Assembly (NCBI GenBank): GCA_964472905.1
Contig: CAYYMI010000052.1
Location: 1-15,815, forward strand
Length of the DNA stretch: 15,815 nt
Source of the DNA: Hellea sp964472905
GTDB taxonomy: Bacteria; Pseudomonadota; Alphaproteobacteria; Caulobacterales; Maricaulaceae
Direction of reading: 5' to 3'
Below the pieces are notes generated by a model. That model had not been told where the DNA came from. It made no database searches and worked only from the letters and a program-made list of their open reading frames with translations. Every line of letters begins with the position of its first letter. Positions within the stretch are counted from its first letter, which is position 1. Shown in pieces: positions 7,043-14,645 of this stretch. The position numbers were made by a program, and so were the translations under genes.

Positions 7043-8509
7043 TTAGCGTCTATTATCTAGGTGTTCAGCTAAGCGAATGCTTAAAGCCATCATAGATAAG
7101 GTCGGGTTGACTTGTCCGCCAGTCGGAAACGTTGCGCCGCCTACAATGGAGAGATTTTTCGTTCCGTGAACTTTCAGATTCTGATCAACGACACCTGTTG
7201 ACGGGTCTTGGCTCATTCGGGCGCCTCCCATATGATGTAAACTCTCACGCATGGGTTGCTCTAATATGTCTTCAGGCGTGCGGAGCCGCTGGATTGTACC
7301 CATCTTGTTTTGAGCTAACCAATCGCTGAGAATGTCATTCATTTTACAAGCGCTACGGAGTTCAAGTTTGTTAAGACTCCAATGCACAGAAGCATTTCGG
7401 CGTCCTTCACTATCTATTTTGGTTCCTAAGGAAATTTTATTTTCATAGTCAATATCTTGTTCAATGCTTAGTTCGATGTTAATTTTCGGATTTGCGAATA
7501 TGTGTTCTCTGCCGCGGAGTTTAGATATCATCAAGCGTATACTTTGCAGCGGAGAGAAAGGAGTTTGATCCATATATCTAAAAGTCGCAGACATATTTGA
7601 AATATTATATTTTGCCATTGCCTGTGGATGTATTTTCAGGCCAATTTCGTGCGAATGGTTTGGTTTTCGGCGAAAACGATTAAAACTTTTTTGTAAGCGT
7701 TTTGTATTATCGAAATCTGCTTTTATTTGTCCTCCGTCGACTAGTAAATGCTGATGAAATCCATGCCCGATCCATTTTTTTATCGGGCCAATAAGATCGC
7801 GATTCTCTAACGCATTATCGAGTAAAAAACGACTCGTCTCTACGCAACCACAGGCCAGTACAAAGTGTTTGGCATGGATAGTTATTTCACGCCCTGATGG
7901 GTCGCGTATCTGTAATGTTTTTACATCTTTTCCATTTGTCGTAATTCGCGTTGCAGCAGCATTTGTTAGGAGTGTTTTATTTTTCTTAAGGAAAGTAGGA
8001 TCGAAGAGTTTGCCGATATGTACGGGGGCTTCTGGTCGTTCAAAGGCATATTGCCAATGTTGTAAGCCGAGGCTTTCAGATGGGGCGCTGATAACTTCAT
8101 TTAGAGCGTTTTTATTCATGTAGCTTTCTGAAGGTTTAATGCCGAGAGCATTTCGAGCGATCGCGTAATAGGGCGTAAGAACATGCGGCGCAATTGGCCA
8201 TCCGCTATATTTGACCCATGTTTTTTTTTCAAAGTCAACAGGATCAAGATCTGCACATCGACCCGCCCACAGTGCACCTGCCCCTCCGATAATTTGGCGG
8301 CGAAGAGATTGATTATTCATCTCCATACCCGTTGTTTCAAAGATGAATTTTTTATCCCTTTCAAGATTTTGGTGAAAGTCACCTCCCTCTATGACAATAA
8401 GGTCGCGTTTTAAATGTGCTGCGAGGGTAAGGCCGCTGGCTCCTCCGCCTAATATAACGACGTCAGTTTGTAGGGTGTTTACATTCAAAGAGCTGGAGTC
8501 AATAATCAT
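7043..8509 (-). CDS. GMC-family FAD-dependent oxidoreductase
   Basis: 488 residues from the ATG at 8509; a TTG one codon earlier is also in frame. The N-terminus has the FAD dinucleotide fold DVVILGGGASGLTLA (16-30) and the ribose-binding acid in VIEGGD (39-44). The flavin-contact loop GGAGALWAGR is at 75-84. The C-terminal GMC half ends in ESLHHMGGARMS (422-433), with the catalytic histidine in the H425-H426 pair, and GGQVNPTLSMMALSIRLAEHL (464-484), with the partner Asn468. The family oxidises alcohols or sugars using FAD. This member belongs to the shorter branch often found with sugar or polysaccharide genes rather than the choline-dehydrogenase branch. No signal peptide is visible. It is transcribed away from the aldehyde dehydrogenase, and its translation start sits behind a run of nine G. 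The physiological substrate and electron acceptor are unknown. Confidence 0.88.
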   Translation of the reverse strand: MIIDSSSLNVNTLQTDVVILGGGASGLTLAAHLKRDLIVIEGGDFHQNLERDKKFIFETTGMEMNNQSLRRQIIGGAGALWAGRCADLDPVDFEKKTWVKYSGWPIAPHVLTPYYAIARNALGIKPSESYMNKNALNEVISAPSESLGLQHWQYAFERPEAPVHIGKLFDPTFLKKNKTLLTNAAATRITTNGKDVKTLQIRDPSGREITIHAKHFVLACGCVETSRFLLDNALENRDLIGPIKKWIGHGFHQHLLVDGGQIKADFDNTKRLQKSFNRFRRKPNHSHEIGLKIHPQAMAKYNISNMSATFRYMDQTPFSPLQSIRLMISKLRGREHIFANPKINIELSIEQDIDYENKISLGTKIDSEGRRNASVHWSLNKLELRSACKMNDILSDWLAQNKMGTIQRLRTPEDILEQPMRESLHHMGGARMSQDPSTGVVDQNLKVHGTKNLSIVGGATFPTGGQVNPTLSMMALSIRLAEHLDNRR

Positions 8510-8515
8510 CAATCA

Positions 8516-8524
8516 CCCCCCCCC
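8516..8524 (-). repeat. Nine-base G run in front of the GMC start codon
   Basis: On the minus strand the order is AAAAA, nine G, TGATTG, then the ATG at 8509. The run occupies the Shine-Dalgarno position, so it may itself serve as the ribosome binding site. Homopolymers of this length can slip during replication, changing spacing. Phase variation is a possibility, not shown. Confidence 0.6.
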
Positions 8525-8570
8525 TTTTTGAAGATGTTGCCCATTAATTGGCACTCTTAGATAATAGAGG

Positions 8571-8579
8571 TGCTATAAT
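8571..8579 (+). promoter_or_regulatory. Extended -10 promoter candidate for the aldehyde/alcohol dehydrogenase operon
   Basis: TGCTATAAT is a perfect extended -10 element (TGnTATAAT). A TTGGCA at 8548-8553 lies 20 bp upstream, too far for a standard -35, but extended -10 promoters tolerate a weak one. Transcription would begin near 8586, giving a leader of about 160 nt before the ATG at 8745. Confidence 0.5.
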
Positions 8580-8744
8580 GTTTTTAGAGACATTAAAAGA
8601 GAGTTTAAGAGGTTTATTGTCAAGTTTGATATTTAGGTGATGCCAAGATTGGTTTCTGGAAATTGTTTACAATGAACTAAGATTGTTTCATCTTTGGCCC
8701 ATAAGTCTAAAGCAATAACAAAATACAGACATGGGAGAATGGTC

Positions 8745-10199
8745 ATGGTTAGAATTAACCCGGATAAAATCTTAAAGAACGGGACTACAAAGCTTGATGA
8801 ATTGGACGTTATTCTGACACGTCAAAAGGCGGCATTTAACGCGGCCCCTAATATCCCGTGGACTTTGCGAAAAGCTAACTTGCAAAAATTGGGGGATGTT
8901 ATCAAAGCTCATGAGGCCGACTTTATAAAAGCTATTTCTGAAGATTTTGGCCATCGCGCAGCAGAAGAGACAATTCTAGCTGAAACTATGGTTATTCAAG
9001 GCGGAATAAGTCATGCTATTAAATATACGCCCGGTTGGATGCGCCGACGCCGCGCGCCAACGGCTCTGCAATATAAACCGGGCTCAAATAAAATTATCCC
9101 ACAGCCTTTAGGTGTCATCGGAATCATCAGCCCGTGGAATTATCCTCTGCAGCTTGCAATTATGCCGTTGATCGGCGCGCTGGGGGCGGGCAATCGTGCC
9201 ATGATAAAGCCGAGTGAATATACGCCAAAATTCTCAGATCTTTTAAAGTCCGTCCTCGGTAAAGTTTTCTCTGATGAGGAAGTCTATGTCGCGACGGGCG
9301 GCGTTGATGTGGCCAGTGCGTTTTCCTCTCTGCCCTTTGACCATTTGGTCTTTACGGGCTCGACGAATGTCGGACGTATTGTGGCTAAAGCAGCAGCGGA
9401 CAACCTTGTGCCTTGTACATTAGAGTTAGGCGGGAAGTCTCCGACCCTTATCGATGATAGTGCGAATATGAAATTAACAGTGCCGAGGATTGCTAATGCT
9501 AAATTATTGAATTCAGGTCAGACCTGTGTTGCGCCGGATTATGTTTTAATGCCGCAATCCAAAATTAACGCATTTTCTGAGGCTATTATTACTCAAGCCG
9601 AAACGTTTTATCCTACAATTGCTGGCAATGATGACTATACTTCTATAATTGCTGACGGTCATTATGCGCGCCTGCAGACTCTGCTCGAGGATGCCGAGAA
9701 TAAAGGCGCAAAAATTCGTGTTGCCGGTGACGATGATAAGCAACAACTCGCTAAAGAGCGGCGAGTTCCTTTGACCGTTGTCACAGACACAACGCCTGAT
9801 ATGAAAATCATGCAAGAAGAAATTTTCGGACCACTTCTGCCGATCGTAGCCTCAGAAACACTCGACGACTCTCTGGACTATGTTCAAAGTCATGAACGTC
9901 CGCTCGCGCTTTATTGGTTTGGCGAGGATAAGAAGAAACGTGACCGTGTGTTAAATGAGAGCATTTCCGGCGGTGTCACGATCAATGATGCAGCTTGGCA
10001 TGTTATTCAGGAAGATATACCATTTGGCGGCGTAGGGCCATCTGGTATGGGGGCCTATCACGGCGAAGCGGGCTTTCAGAGTTTCTCTCATATGAAGGGA
10101 GTCTTCTTCCAGAGTAAGTTTAGCCAAGGTAAAAAGTTACACCCCCCCTACGGGCCCGCCACGCATAAAATGCTCAGCCTCATGAAGAAGATTATCTAA
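8745..10199 (+). CDS. NAD(P)-dependent aldehyde dehydrogenase, coniferyl-aldehyde-dehydrogenase-like
   Basis: 484 residues from the ATG at 8745, which has GGGAGA (8733-8738) with 6-nt spacing. Another ATG two codons earlier and a TTG at 8694 are less well placed. The enzyme oxidises an aldehyde to a carboxylic acid in the cytoplasm. Conserved elements are ISPWNYP (128-134, with oxyanion Asn132), FTGST (203-207), ELGGKSP (general base Glu227), SGQTC (catalytic Cys261), EEIFGP (358-363) and PFGGVGPSGMGAYHG (426-440). The segment ISEDFGHRAAEETILAE and the short C-terminus without a bridging extension fit the coniferyl aldehyde dehydrogenase (CalB-type) subfamily, which acts on aromatic or medium-chain aldehydes. 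One base separates it from the alcohol dehydrogenase gene downstream, so the two form an operon that could carry out alcohol to aldehyde to acid. The natural substrate is not determined. Confidence 0.93.
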   Translation: MVRINPDKILKNGTTKLDELDVILTRQKAAFNAAPNIPWTLRKANLQKLGDVIKAHEADFIKAISEDFGHRAAEETILAETMVIQGGISHAIKYTPGWMRRRRAPTALQYKPGSNKIIPQPLGVIGIISPWNYPLQLAIMPLIGALGAGNRAMIKPSEYTPKFSDLLKSVLGKVFSDEEVYVATGGVDVASAFSSLPFDHLVFTGSTNVGRIVAKAAADNLVPCTLELGGKSPTLIDDSANMKLTVPRIANAKLLNSGQTCVAPDYVLMPQSKINAFSEAIITQAETFYPTIAGNDDYTSIIADGHYARLQTLLEDAENKGAKIRVAGDDDKQQLAKERRVPLTVVTDTTPDMKIMQEEIFGPLLPIVASETLDDSLDYVQSHERPLALYWFGEDKKKRDRVLNESISGGVTINDAAWHVIQEDIPFGGVGPSGMGAYHGEAGFQSFSHMKGVFFQSKFSQGKKLHPPYGPATHKMLSLMKKII

Positions 10200-10200
10200 T

Positions 10201-11817
10201 ATGGAAAGCTATGATTATGTGATTGTCGGCGCAGGCTCTGCGGGCTGTGTTCTGGCCAATCGCCTTTCTGAAGACCCCAGTGTTACTGTTTGTTTATTAG
10301 AAGCCGGCGGCTCGCATAAGCATTGGAGTGTTTTCACACCTGGTATAACAATTTGGAACATGGTGTTTGGAAAGCGTAATTGGCGCTTCGATACAGAGCC
10401 TCAAAAGGGATTAAACGGACGCAAGGGCTATCAACCTCGCGGCAAAGTCTTAGGAGGCTCGTCCAGTATTAACGCCATGATTTATATTCGGGGGCACAAG
10501 GCCGATTATGATGAATGGGCGCGGCTAGGTAATAAAGGGTGGTCCTATAAAGACGTATTGCCTTATTTCAAAAAGAGCGAACATAGAGATGCTGGCGGTG
10601 ATGAATTTCACGGAGAAGGCGGCCCATTAAACGTCGCAACCTTGCGCAGTCCTGGCACTATTAATGATGTTTTTTTCGAAGCCGGGCGACAAAACCAAAT
10701 GCCTTTCACGGATGATTTTAACGGCGCGCAGCAAGAAGGCCTTGGGATGTATGAGGTTACCCATAAAGATGGCGAACGCTGGAATACAGCGCGCGCTTTC
10801 CTCGATGATTATATGGATCGCCCTAATCTGACTGTTATTACACATGCCATGACGCGAAAGGTAATTGTAGATAATGGCCGCGCAAGCGGAGTCGAGGTGA
10901 AAGTTAAAGGTAAGATACGCAGTATTAACGCACGCCGCGAAGTCATATTGTCAGGCGGGGCTTTCGGCTCGCCCCAGCTTCTTTTGCTCTCGGGCATTGG
11001 ACCAAAAGAGAAATTGGAGCCGCATGATGTTCCCCAAGTTCATGAGCTTCCTGGCGTTGGTGAAAATTTGCAGGATCATATTGATTACGTGATTTCTTAT
11101 GATGCCAAGGTGAAAGATAATTTGGGGTTTTCATTCATGGGGACTTTCCGAACGGTTGGTCAAATTTTCCGGTATATGAAAAATCGTAGCGGTATGTTTT
11201 CTTCCAACCTCGCGGAGAGCGGGGGGTTCCTCTACACAGATCGTTCGGAACCTTCGCCCGATATCTCGCTCGTTCTTGTCCGCGCGGTTGTTGATGATCA
11301 TGGGCGTAAGCTGCATTGGGGCCATGGCTATAGCTGTCATGTTTGCGTGTTAAGGCCCAAGAGCCGCGGCGCTTTATGGCTGAAATCTGCTGACCCTGAG
11401 GCTCCTCCTGCCATTGATCCGGCCTTTCTAGAAGATGAGGAGGATATGGATACGCTGGTGCGAGGCGCGAAAATGATGACGCAGATATTGGAAGCTCCGG
11501 CCTTTGACGATATTCGCGGCAAGCCATTTTACAAAGCCGGTACAACGGATACGCAAGAGCTCAAAGAGGACATACGCGCCCGTGCAGACACGCAATATCA
11601 CCCTGTAGGCACTTGCAAGATGGGGCATGATGATATGGCCGTTGTTGATGATCGGTTGCGTGTTCACGGCATAGAAGGCCTGCGAGTTGTCGATGCTTCG
11701 ATTATGCCTAACATAGTGTCGGGCAATACCAATGCCCCAGCGATTATGATTGCAGAAAAGGCTTCAGACATGATTAAAGAAGATGCATTGGTTGGGTTAG
11801 CTCAAGCCGCAAAATAA
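10201..11817 (+). CDS. GMC-family alcohol dehydrogenase (choline dehydrogenase/AlkJ/PEG-dehydrogenase-like)
   Basis: This full-length 538-residue flavoprotein starts at an ATG one base after the upstream stop. Features are the FAD fold DYVIVGAGSAGCVLANRL (5-22), LLEAGG (32-37), GMC signature 1 around GKVLGGSSSINAMIYIRG (81-98), and GMC signature 2 GAFGSPQLLLLSGIGP (253-268). The catalytic pair is His467 (in QYHPVGTCKMG) and Asn511 (in SGNTNAPAIMIAEKASD). Relatives oxidise choline, aliphatic alcohols (AlkJ) or polyethylene glycol, usually passing electrons to quinone or a dye-like acceptor rather than oxygen. Pairing with an aldehyde dehydrogenase favours a primary alcohol over choline, because the betB-type partner, betI and a transporter are missing. 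The exact substrate is open. No terminator follows at once; the next gene-free stretch contains a tRNA fragment and a large palindrome. Confidence 0.93.
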   Translation: MESYDYVIVGAGSAGCVLANRLSEDPSVTVCLLEAGGSHKHWSVFTPGITIWNMVFGKRNWRFDTEPQKGLNGRKGYQPRGKVLGGSSSINAMIYIRGHKADYDEWARLGNKGWSYKDVLPYFKKSEHRDAGGDEFHGEGGPLNVATLRSPGTINDVFFEAGRQNQMPFTDDFNGAQQEGLGMYEVTHKDGERWNTARAFLDDYMDRPNLTVITHAMTRKVIVDNGRASGVEVKVKGKIRSINARREVILSGGAFGSPQLLLLSGIGPKEKLEPHDVPQVHELPGVGENLQDHIDYVISYDAKVKDNLGFSFMGTFRTVGQIFRYMKNRSGMFSSNLAESGGFLYTDRSEPSPDISLVLVRAVVDDHGRKLHWGHGYSCHVCVLRPKSRGALWLKSADPEAPPAIDPAFLEDEEDMDTLVRGAKMMTQILEAPAFDDIRGKPFYKAGTTDTQELKEDIRARADTQYHPVGTCKMGHDDMAVVDDRLRVHGIEGLRVVDASIMPNIVSGNTNAPAIMIAEKASDMIKEDALVGLAQAAK

Positions 11818-11857
11818 CCAAGCTAATCTATATTGTAACACTTAAAAGAAAAATGAT

Positions 11858-11898
11858 GGCCTCCACACGGACTTGAACCGCGGGCCCCTGATTACAAA
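11858..11898 (-). other. 3' half of a tRNA-Thr(UGU)-like gene, probable attachment-site scar
   Basis: On the minus strand the sequence reads anticodon loop TTTGTAA (11898-11892; anticodon UGU), anticodon-stem 3' strand TCAGG (11891-11887), a 4-nt variable loop, T-stem CGCGG (11882-11878), T-loop TTCAAGT and T-stem CCGTG (11870-11866, fully paired counting one G-T), then acceptor 3' strand TGGAGGC (11865-11859). The D-arm, 5' acceptor strand and anticodon-stem 5' strand are absent, and the bases before the loop do not pair. No intact CCA follows. Tyrosine integrases commonly recombine in the anticodon loop and leave just such a 3' half at one end of an integrated element. That interpretation is inference; the tRNA-half match is seen directly. 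Confidence 0.65.
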
Positions 11899-12050
11899 CA
11901 AATGATCTGAGAGCGACTGAAATATACCTTGTTATTCAATGAGTTAGGAACTTACTTGGGTGTCATGATGTGATGACGTTATATCCATCTCATCGTTGTA
12001 CTTCTGAAAAATTCGTAGTCTATTCATAAAACGTCAAGATGATAAAATTT

Positions 12051-12100
12051 AAGAGGCTGTCCCAGATAACTCATTTCAGAGTTATCTGGGACAGCCTCTT
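12051..12100. repeat. Perfect 22-bp inverted repeat with 6-nt loop (IS-end-like or terminator)
   Basis: The left arm 12051-12072 (beginning AAGAGGCTGTCCCAG) and right arm 12079-12100 are exact reverse complements across the loop ATTTCA. The right arm is followed by GTTTTT. GAGGCTGTCCCA resembles the ends of some transposons, so this could be two insertion-sequence ends with the interior lost. The length and T-run would also make it an efficient terminator for the dehydrogenase operon. No target duplication is evident. Confidence 0.85.
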
Positions 12101-12160
12101 GTTTTTCCAACTCGCCAGAAATCTTCCGCGCGAGGGATACGGATAGCCGACTGTCTGAAA

Positions 12161-12191
12161 TTGACATTAATGTGACAAAGCCCTCTATAAA
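12161..12191 (+). promoter_or_regulatory. Candidate distal promoter of the TonB-receptor gene
   Basis: TTGACA (12161-12166) and TATAAA (12186-12191) are separated by 19 bp, slightly long. A perfect 10-bp palindrome ACATTAATGT (12164-12173) overlaps the -35, a position suited to repressor binding. Confidence 0.4.
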
Positions 12192-12199
12192 ATGGAAGC

Positions 12200-12219
12200 C
12201 TAAGGTATTTAGCTAAGGT
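12200..12219 (+). repeat. Direct repeat of CTAAGGT
   Basis: CTAAGGT occurs at 12200-12206 and again at 12213-12219, 13 bp apart, ending 13 bp before the proximal TTGACA. Paired sites of this kind can be regulator half-sites, but no regulator can be assigned. Confidence 0.3.
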
Positions 12220-12232
12220 TAAAATTTCTAGA

Positions 12233-12263
12233 TTGACAAAATTAAACGTATGTATCATACAAT
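12233..12263 (+). promoter_or_regulatory. Candidate proximal promoter with TetR-type operator
   Basis: TTGACA (12233-12238) is followed after 19 bp by TACAAT (12258-12263). The perfect palindrome TGTATCATACA (12251-12261) overlaps the -10, and in another register GTATG-TAT-CATAC (12248-12260). A TetR-family gene lies two genes downstream on the same strand, so this is the natural operator candidate. A further TATAAT at 12269-12274 has no good -35. Confidence 0.45.
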
Positions 12264-12298
12264 CGTATTATAATATAAAAACCACTACCGAGGGAAAC

Positions 12299-14575
12299 AT
12301 GAAAACGAACAATTCTAACTGGTGTGCGTTAATGGCGACCACAGCCATATCAGTAGCGTCAATGACACTAATGGCACCGACCACGGCTTTTGCACAATCA
12401 TCATTAAATGCAGGCGGATTGGATGAAATTGTCGTTACGGCTCAGCGCAGGGAAGAAAATCAACAGGATGTCCCAATTGCCGTTACAACGGCGACAGCCA
12501 AATTTTTAGACGAAAATGATGTGCGCACCATTGAAGATTTGAACGGAGCTATTCCGGGTTTTGTGACGACAAATACAGTGGGTTATAGCGGCGCGCCGTT
12601 GAGTATTCGCGGTATTGGCGGGGCCAATGGCGGGGGTAACCTTTTCAATGATGAGCCCGTCGGAGTCTATGTGGATGGCGTCTATATTGCGCGGTTGAGT
12701 TTCTCGACGGCGGATTTATTGGATGTCGACTCCATTCAAGTTCTGCGCGGCCCACAGGGCACGCTTTATGGTCGAAACTCGACCGCGGGCGCAGTTCTTG
12801 TGACCACAAACCGTCCAACACAGGAGTTTGAAGGTGAGCTTAAAGTTGGGGCGACAAGCTTTGGCGATTATAATGTGAGCGGTGTCCTGTCAGGCGGTTT
12901 CACGGATACGCTTTCGGGACGTCTAGCTGTGGGTTATAGTGACAAGGACGGGTTTGGTGAAAATGCGTTTGATGGACGTGGTGTTGGGGGGTCTGAAGAC
13001 TTGTCCGCTAGAGCTTCTCTACGGTATGAACCAACAGACGCTGTGACATTTGATCTCATTGGAGAATATCAGGACCGGTCGGCTAATCCGGCTCTCATTC
13101 CGGTGACGTCTGTTGGTGAAACAAATGGAATTGGGTCTCCGTTTGTGCCGCGCTCTGATTTGGACGAGGTTCTGGAAGATGATGAGTTTGATTTTAATGA
13201 TGAGAACTTGGCAGACTCGGAAAGTTATGCTTTAACTCTCTCGGGTGAAATTGATTTTGGCTGGGCAAATTTAAGCACAATTTCAGCTTACCGTAGTTGG
13301 GATTTGACGGGTACGCAGGATTCAGATAGCGGCCCGCTTCAGCTATTTAACAATAATGGCGATATCGATTCTGAACAATTCTCTCAGGAATTACGTCTGG
13401 CGTCTAATAGTGATGGGCCACTTTCGTGGATCGTTGGCGGGTTTTATTTCAATGAAACATCGGATTTGTTGTTCGAAATTCGGAACTTTCGTGGCCTATT
13501 CGGCTTAGGAACGGAAGCTGTCTTTGATGCCTCGCAGGATACCGAAGCTTATGCCATTTTTGCTGACCTTACATATGATCTGAATGAGCGTCTCTCCGTT
13601 ACATTAGGCGGACGTTACAGTTCTGAAGACAAAGATTTTGTCAATGATCAGATTGTCACGACGATTACGGGTGGGACATTGCCGCCCTTCTTCTTCGGGG
13701 GAGCTACACTTCCGGCAGGATTTCCATTTGCCAATCCACCTGAATTTACAGCAGATGCTTCCTTTGATGACTTTTCTCCTCGTGTCGTGGTGGATTTCAA
13801 GGCAACCGATGATGTGTTATTATATGCTAGTTACAGTCAGGGCTTCAAAAGCGGAGGATTTAACTCTTTTGGCTTAACGCCTGCCTTTGACTCAGAAGAT
13901 GTAGATTCTTTCGAGGCTGGATTTAAATCTGACTTTGCCGATGGGCGTGCACGTTTTAATGCCTCTGCTTTCGTTTATGATTATTCAAACTTGCAAATTC
14001 GTCTCCCTGTTCCCACGGGCGGTGTGGATATTCAAAATGTCGGGGCGGCTGATATTTATGGATTTGAACTTGAAGGTTCATTGTTGTTAACAGAAGGCTT
14101 GACAGTGTCTGCAAATATTTCAGTGTTGGATACGGAAATTAGTGATGGTCAAATTCCAGCAATTTCATCCGCTACGGCACCTTTCCCGATTGGAGCGCCA
14201 TTACCACTGGCACCCGTTGATGTCGCAGGTAATGAACTTACACGTGCTCCGAATTTTCAAGCTTATGTGAATGCGAATTATGTGAAACAGGTCGGGCCAT
14301 ATCTCGGTTCATTTGGTGCTACATTGAAAAGTCAAAGCGGCGTGTTCTTTTTAGAAACTAATCAGGATACAATGACCTTTAGCAATGAAGACTGGACGGA
14401 AGTTGATCTGCGCGCGTCAATCGCAGACCCAGACGATAGTTGGGAATTGGCTGTCTTTGGGCAAAATATTTTCAATGATCGCCATATTTCAGCTGTCACG
14501 GCCTTAGGCGGATTTCCAAATGCATCAATCAATGAACCAGTGAAATGGGGGGTTGAGGCCACGATTCGTTATTAG
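12299..14575 (+). CDS. TonB-dependent outer-membrane receptor
   Basis: 758 residues from the ATG at 12299, which has GAGGGA just upstream; a TTG at 12233 is in frame but falls on the -35 of the promoter. A Sec signal peptide ends at A-F-A before Q33. The TonB box DEIVVTAQ follows at 42-49, then the plug domain with DVPIAVTT and QVLRGPQGTLYGRNSTAGAVLVTT. The rest is a 22-strand-type beta barrel with alternating residues and receptor motifs such as ASYSQGFKSGGFNSF. It ends in a tyrosine suited to outer-membrane insertion. Such receptors import siderophores, vitamins, glycans or hydrophobic and aromatic compounds using TonB energy. This iron-complex-outer-receptor style is greatly expanded in sphingomonads and Caulobacterales, mostly for catabolic substrates. 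The downstream TetR and FAH genes argue for an organic carbon substrate rather than iron (inference). No Fur-box-like site is apparent upstream. Confidence 0.94.
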   Translation: MKTNNSNWCALMATTAISVASMTLMAPTTAFAQSSLNAGGLDEIVVTAQRREENQQDVPIAVTTATAKFLDENDVRTIEDLNGAIPGFVTTNTVGYSGAPLSIRGIGGANGGGNLFNDEPVGVYVDGVYIARLSFSTADLLDVDSIQVLRGPQGTLYGRNSTAGAVLVTTNRPTQEFEGELKVGATSFGDYNVSGVLSGGFTDTLSGRLAVGYSDKDGFGENAFDGRGVGGSEDLSARASLRYEPTDAVTFDLIGEYQDRSANPALIPVTSVGETNGIGSPFVPRSDLDEVLEDDEFDFNDENLADSESYALTLSGEIDFGWANLSTISAYRSWDLTGTQDSDSGPLQLFNNNGDIDSEQFSQELRLASNSDGPLSWIVGGFYFNETSDLLFEIRNFRGLFGLGTEAVFDASQDTEAYAIFADLTYDLNERLSVTLGGRYSSEDKDFVNDQIVTTITGGTLPPFFFGGATLPAGFPFANPPEFTADASFDDFSPRVVVDFKATDDVLLYASYSQGFKSGGFNSFGLTPAFDSEDVDSFEAGFKSDFADGRARFNASAFVYDYSNLQIRLPVPTGGVDIQNVGAADIYGFELEGSLLLTEGLTVSANISVLDTEISDGQIPAISSATAPFPIGAPLPLAPVDVAGNELTRAPNFQAYVNANYVKQVGPYLGSFGATLKSQSGVFFLETNQDTMTFSNEDWTEVDLRASIADPDDSWELAVFGQNIFNDRHISAVTALGGFPNASINEPVKWGVEATIRY

Positions 14576-14645
14576 AGTTCTCTATTAACCTAGTGAAGGT
14601 TGGTGTAGGATTTTAATATCAACCAATTACAGAGCGTAGCTTATC

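Larger units (their letters stand above)
11818..12298. other. Gene-free junction region, about 480 bp
   Basis: No coding frame here looks real. From left to right it holds the tRNA 3' fragment, a short dyad GTCAT/ATGAC (11962-11966 and 11973-11977), the 50-bp perfect palindrome, two candidate promoters with palindromes and a heptamer direct repeat. Together these mark a junction between the dehydrogenase operon and the receptor-regulator block. Confidence 0.6.

Noticed and set aside
8548..8566. TTGGCAC as a sigma-54 -24 element
   Set aside because: The matching -12 TTGC element is absent at the required spacing.
11135..11545. 136-codon minus-strand frame inside the GMC alcohol dehydrogenase gene
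   Set aside because: The sense frame has full GMC motifs and catalytic residues; the antisense frame shows no domain or start signal.
11858..11930. Complete tRNA gene
   Set aside because: No D-arm, 5' acceptor strand or anticodon-stem partner is found upstream on the minus strand.
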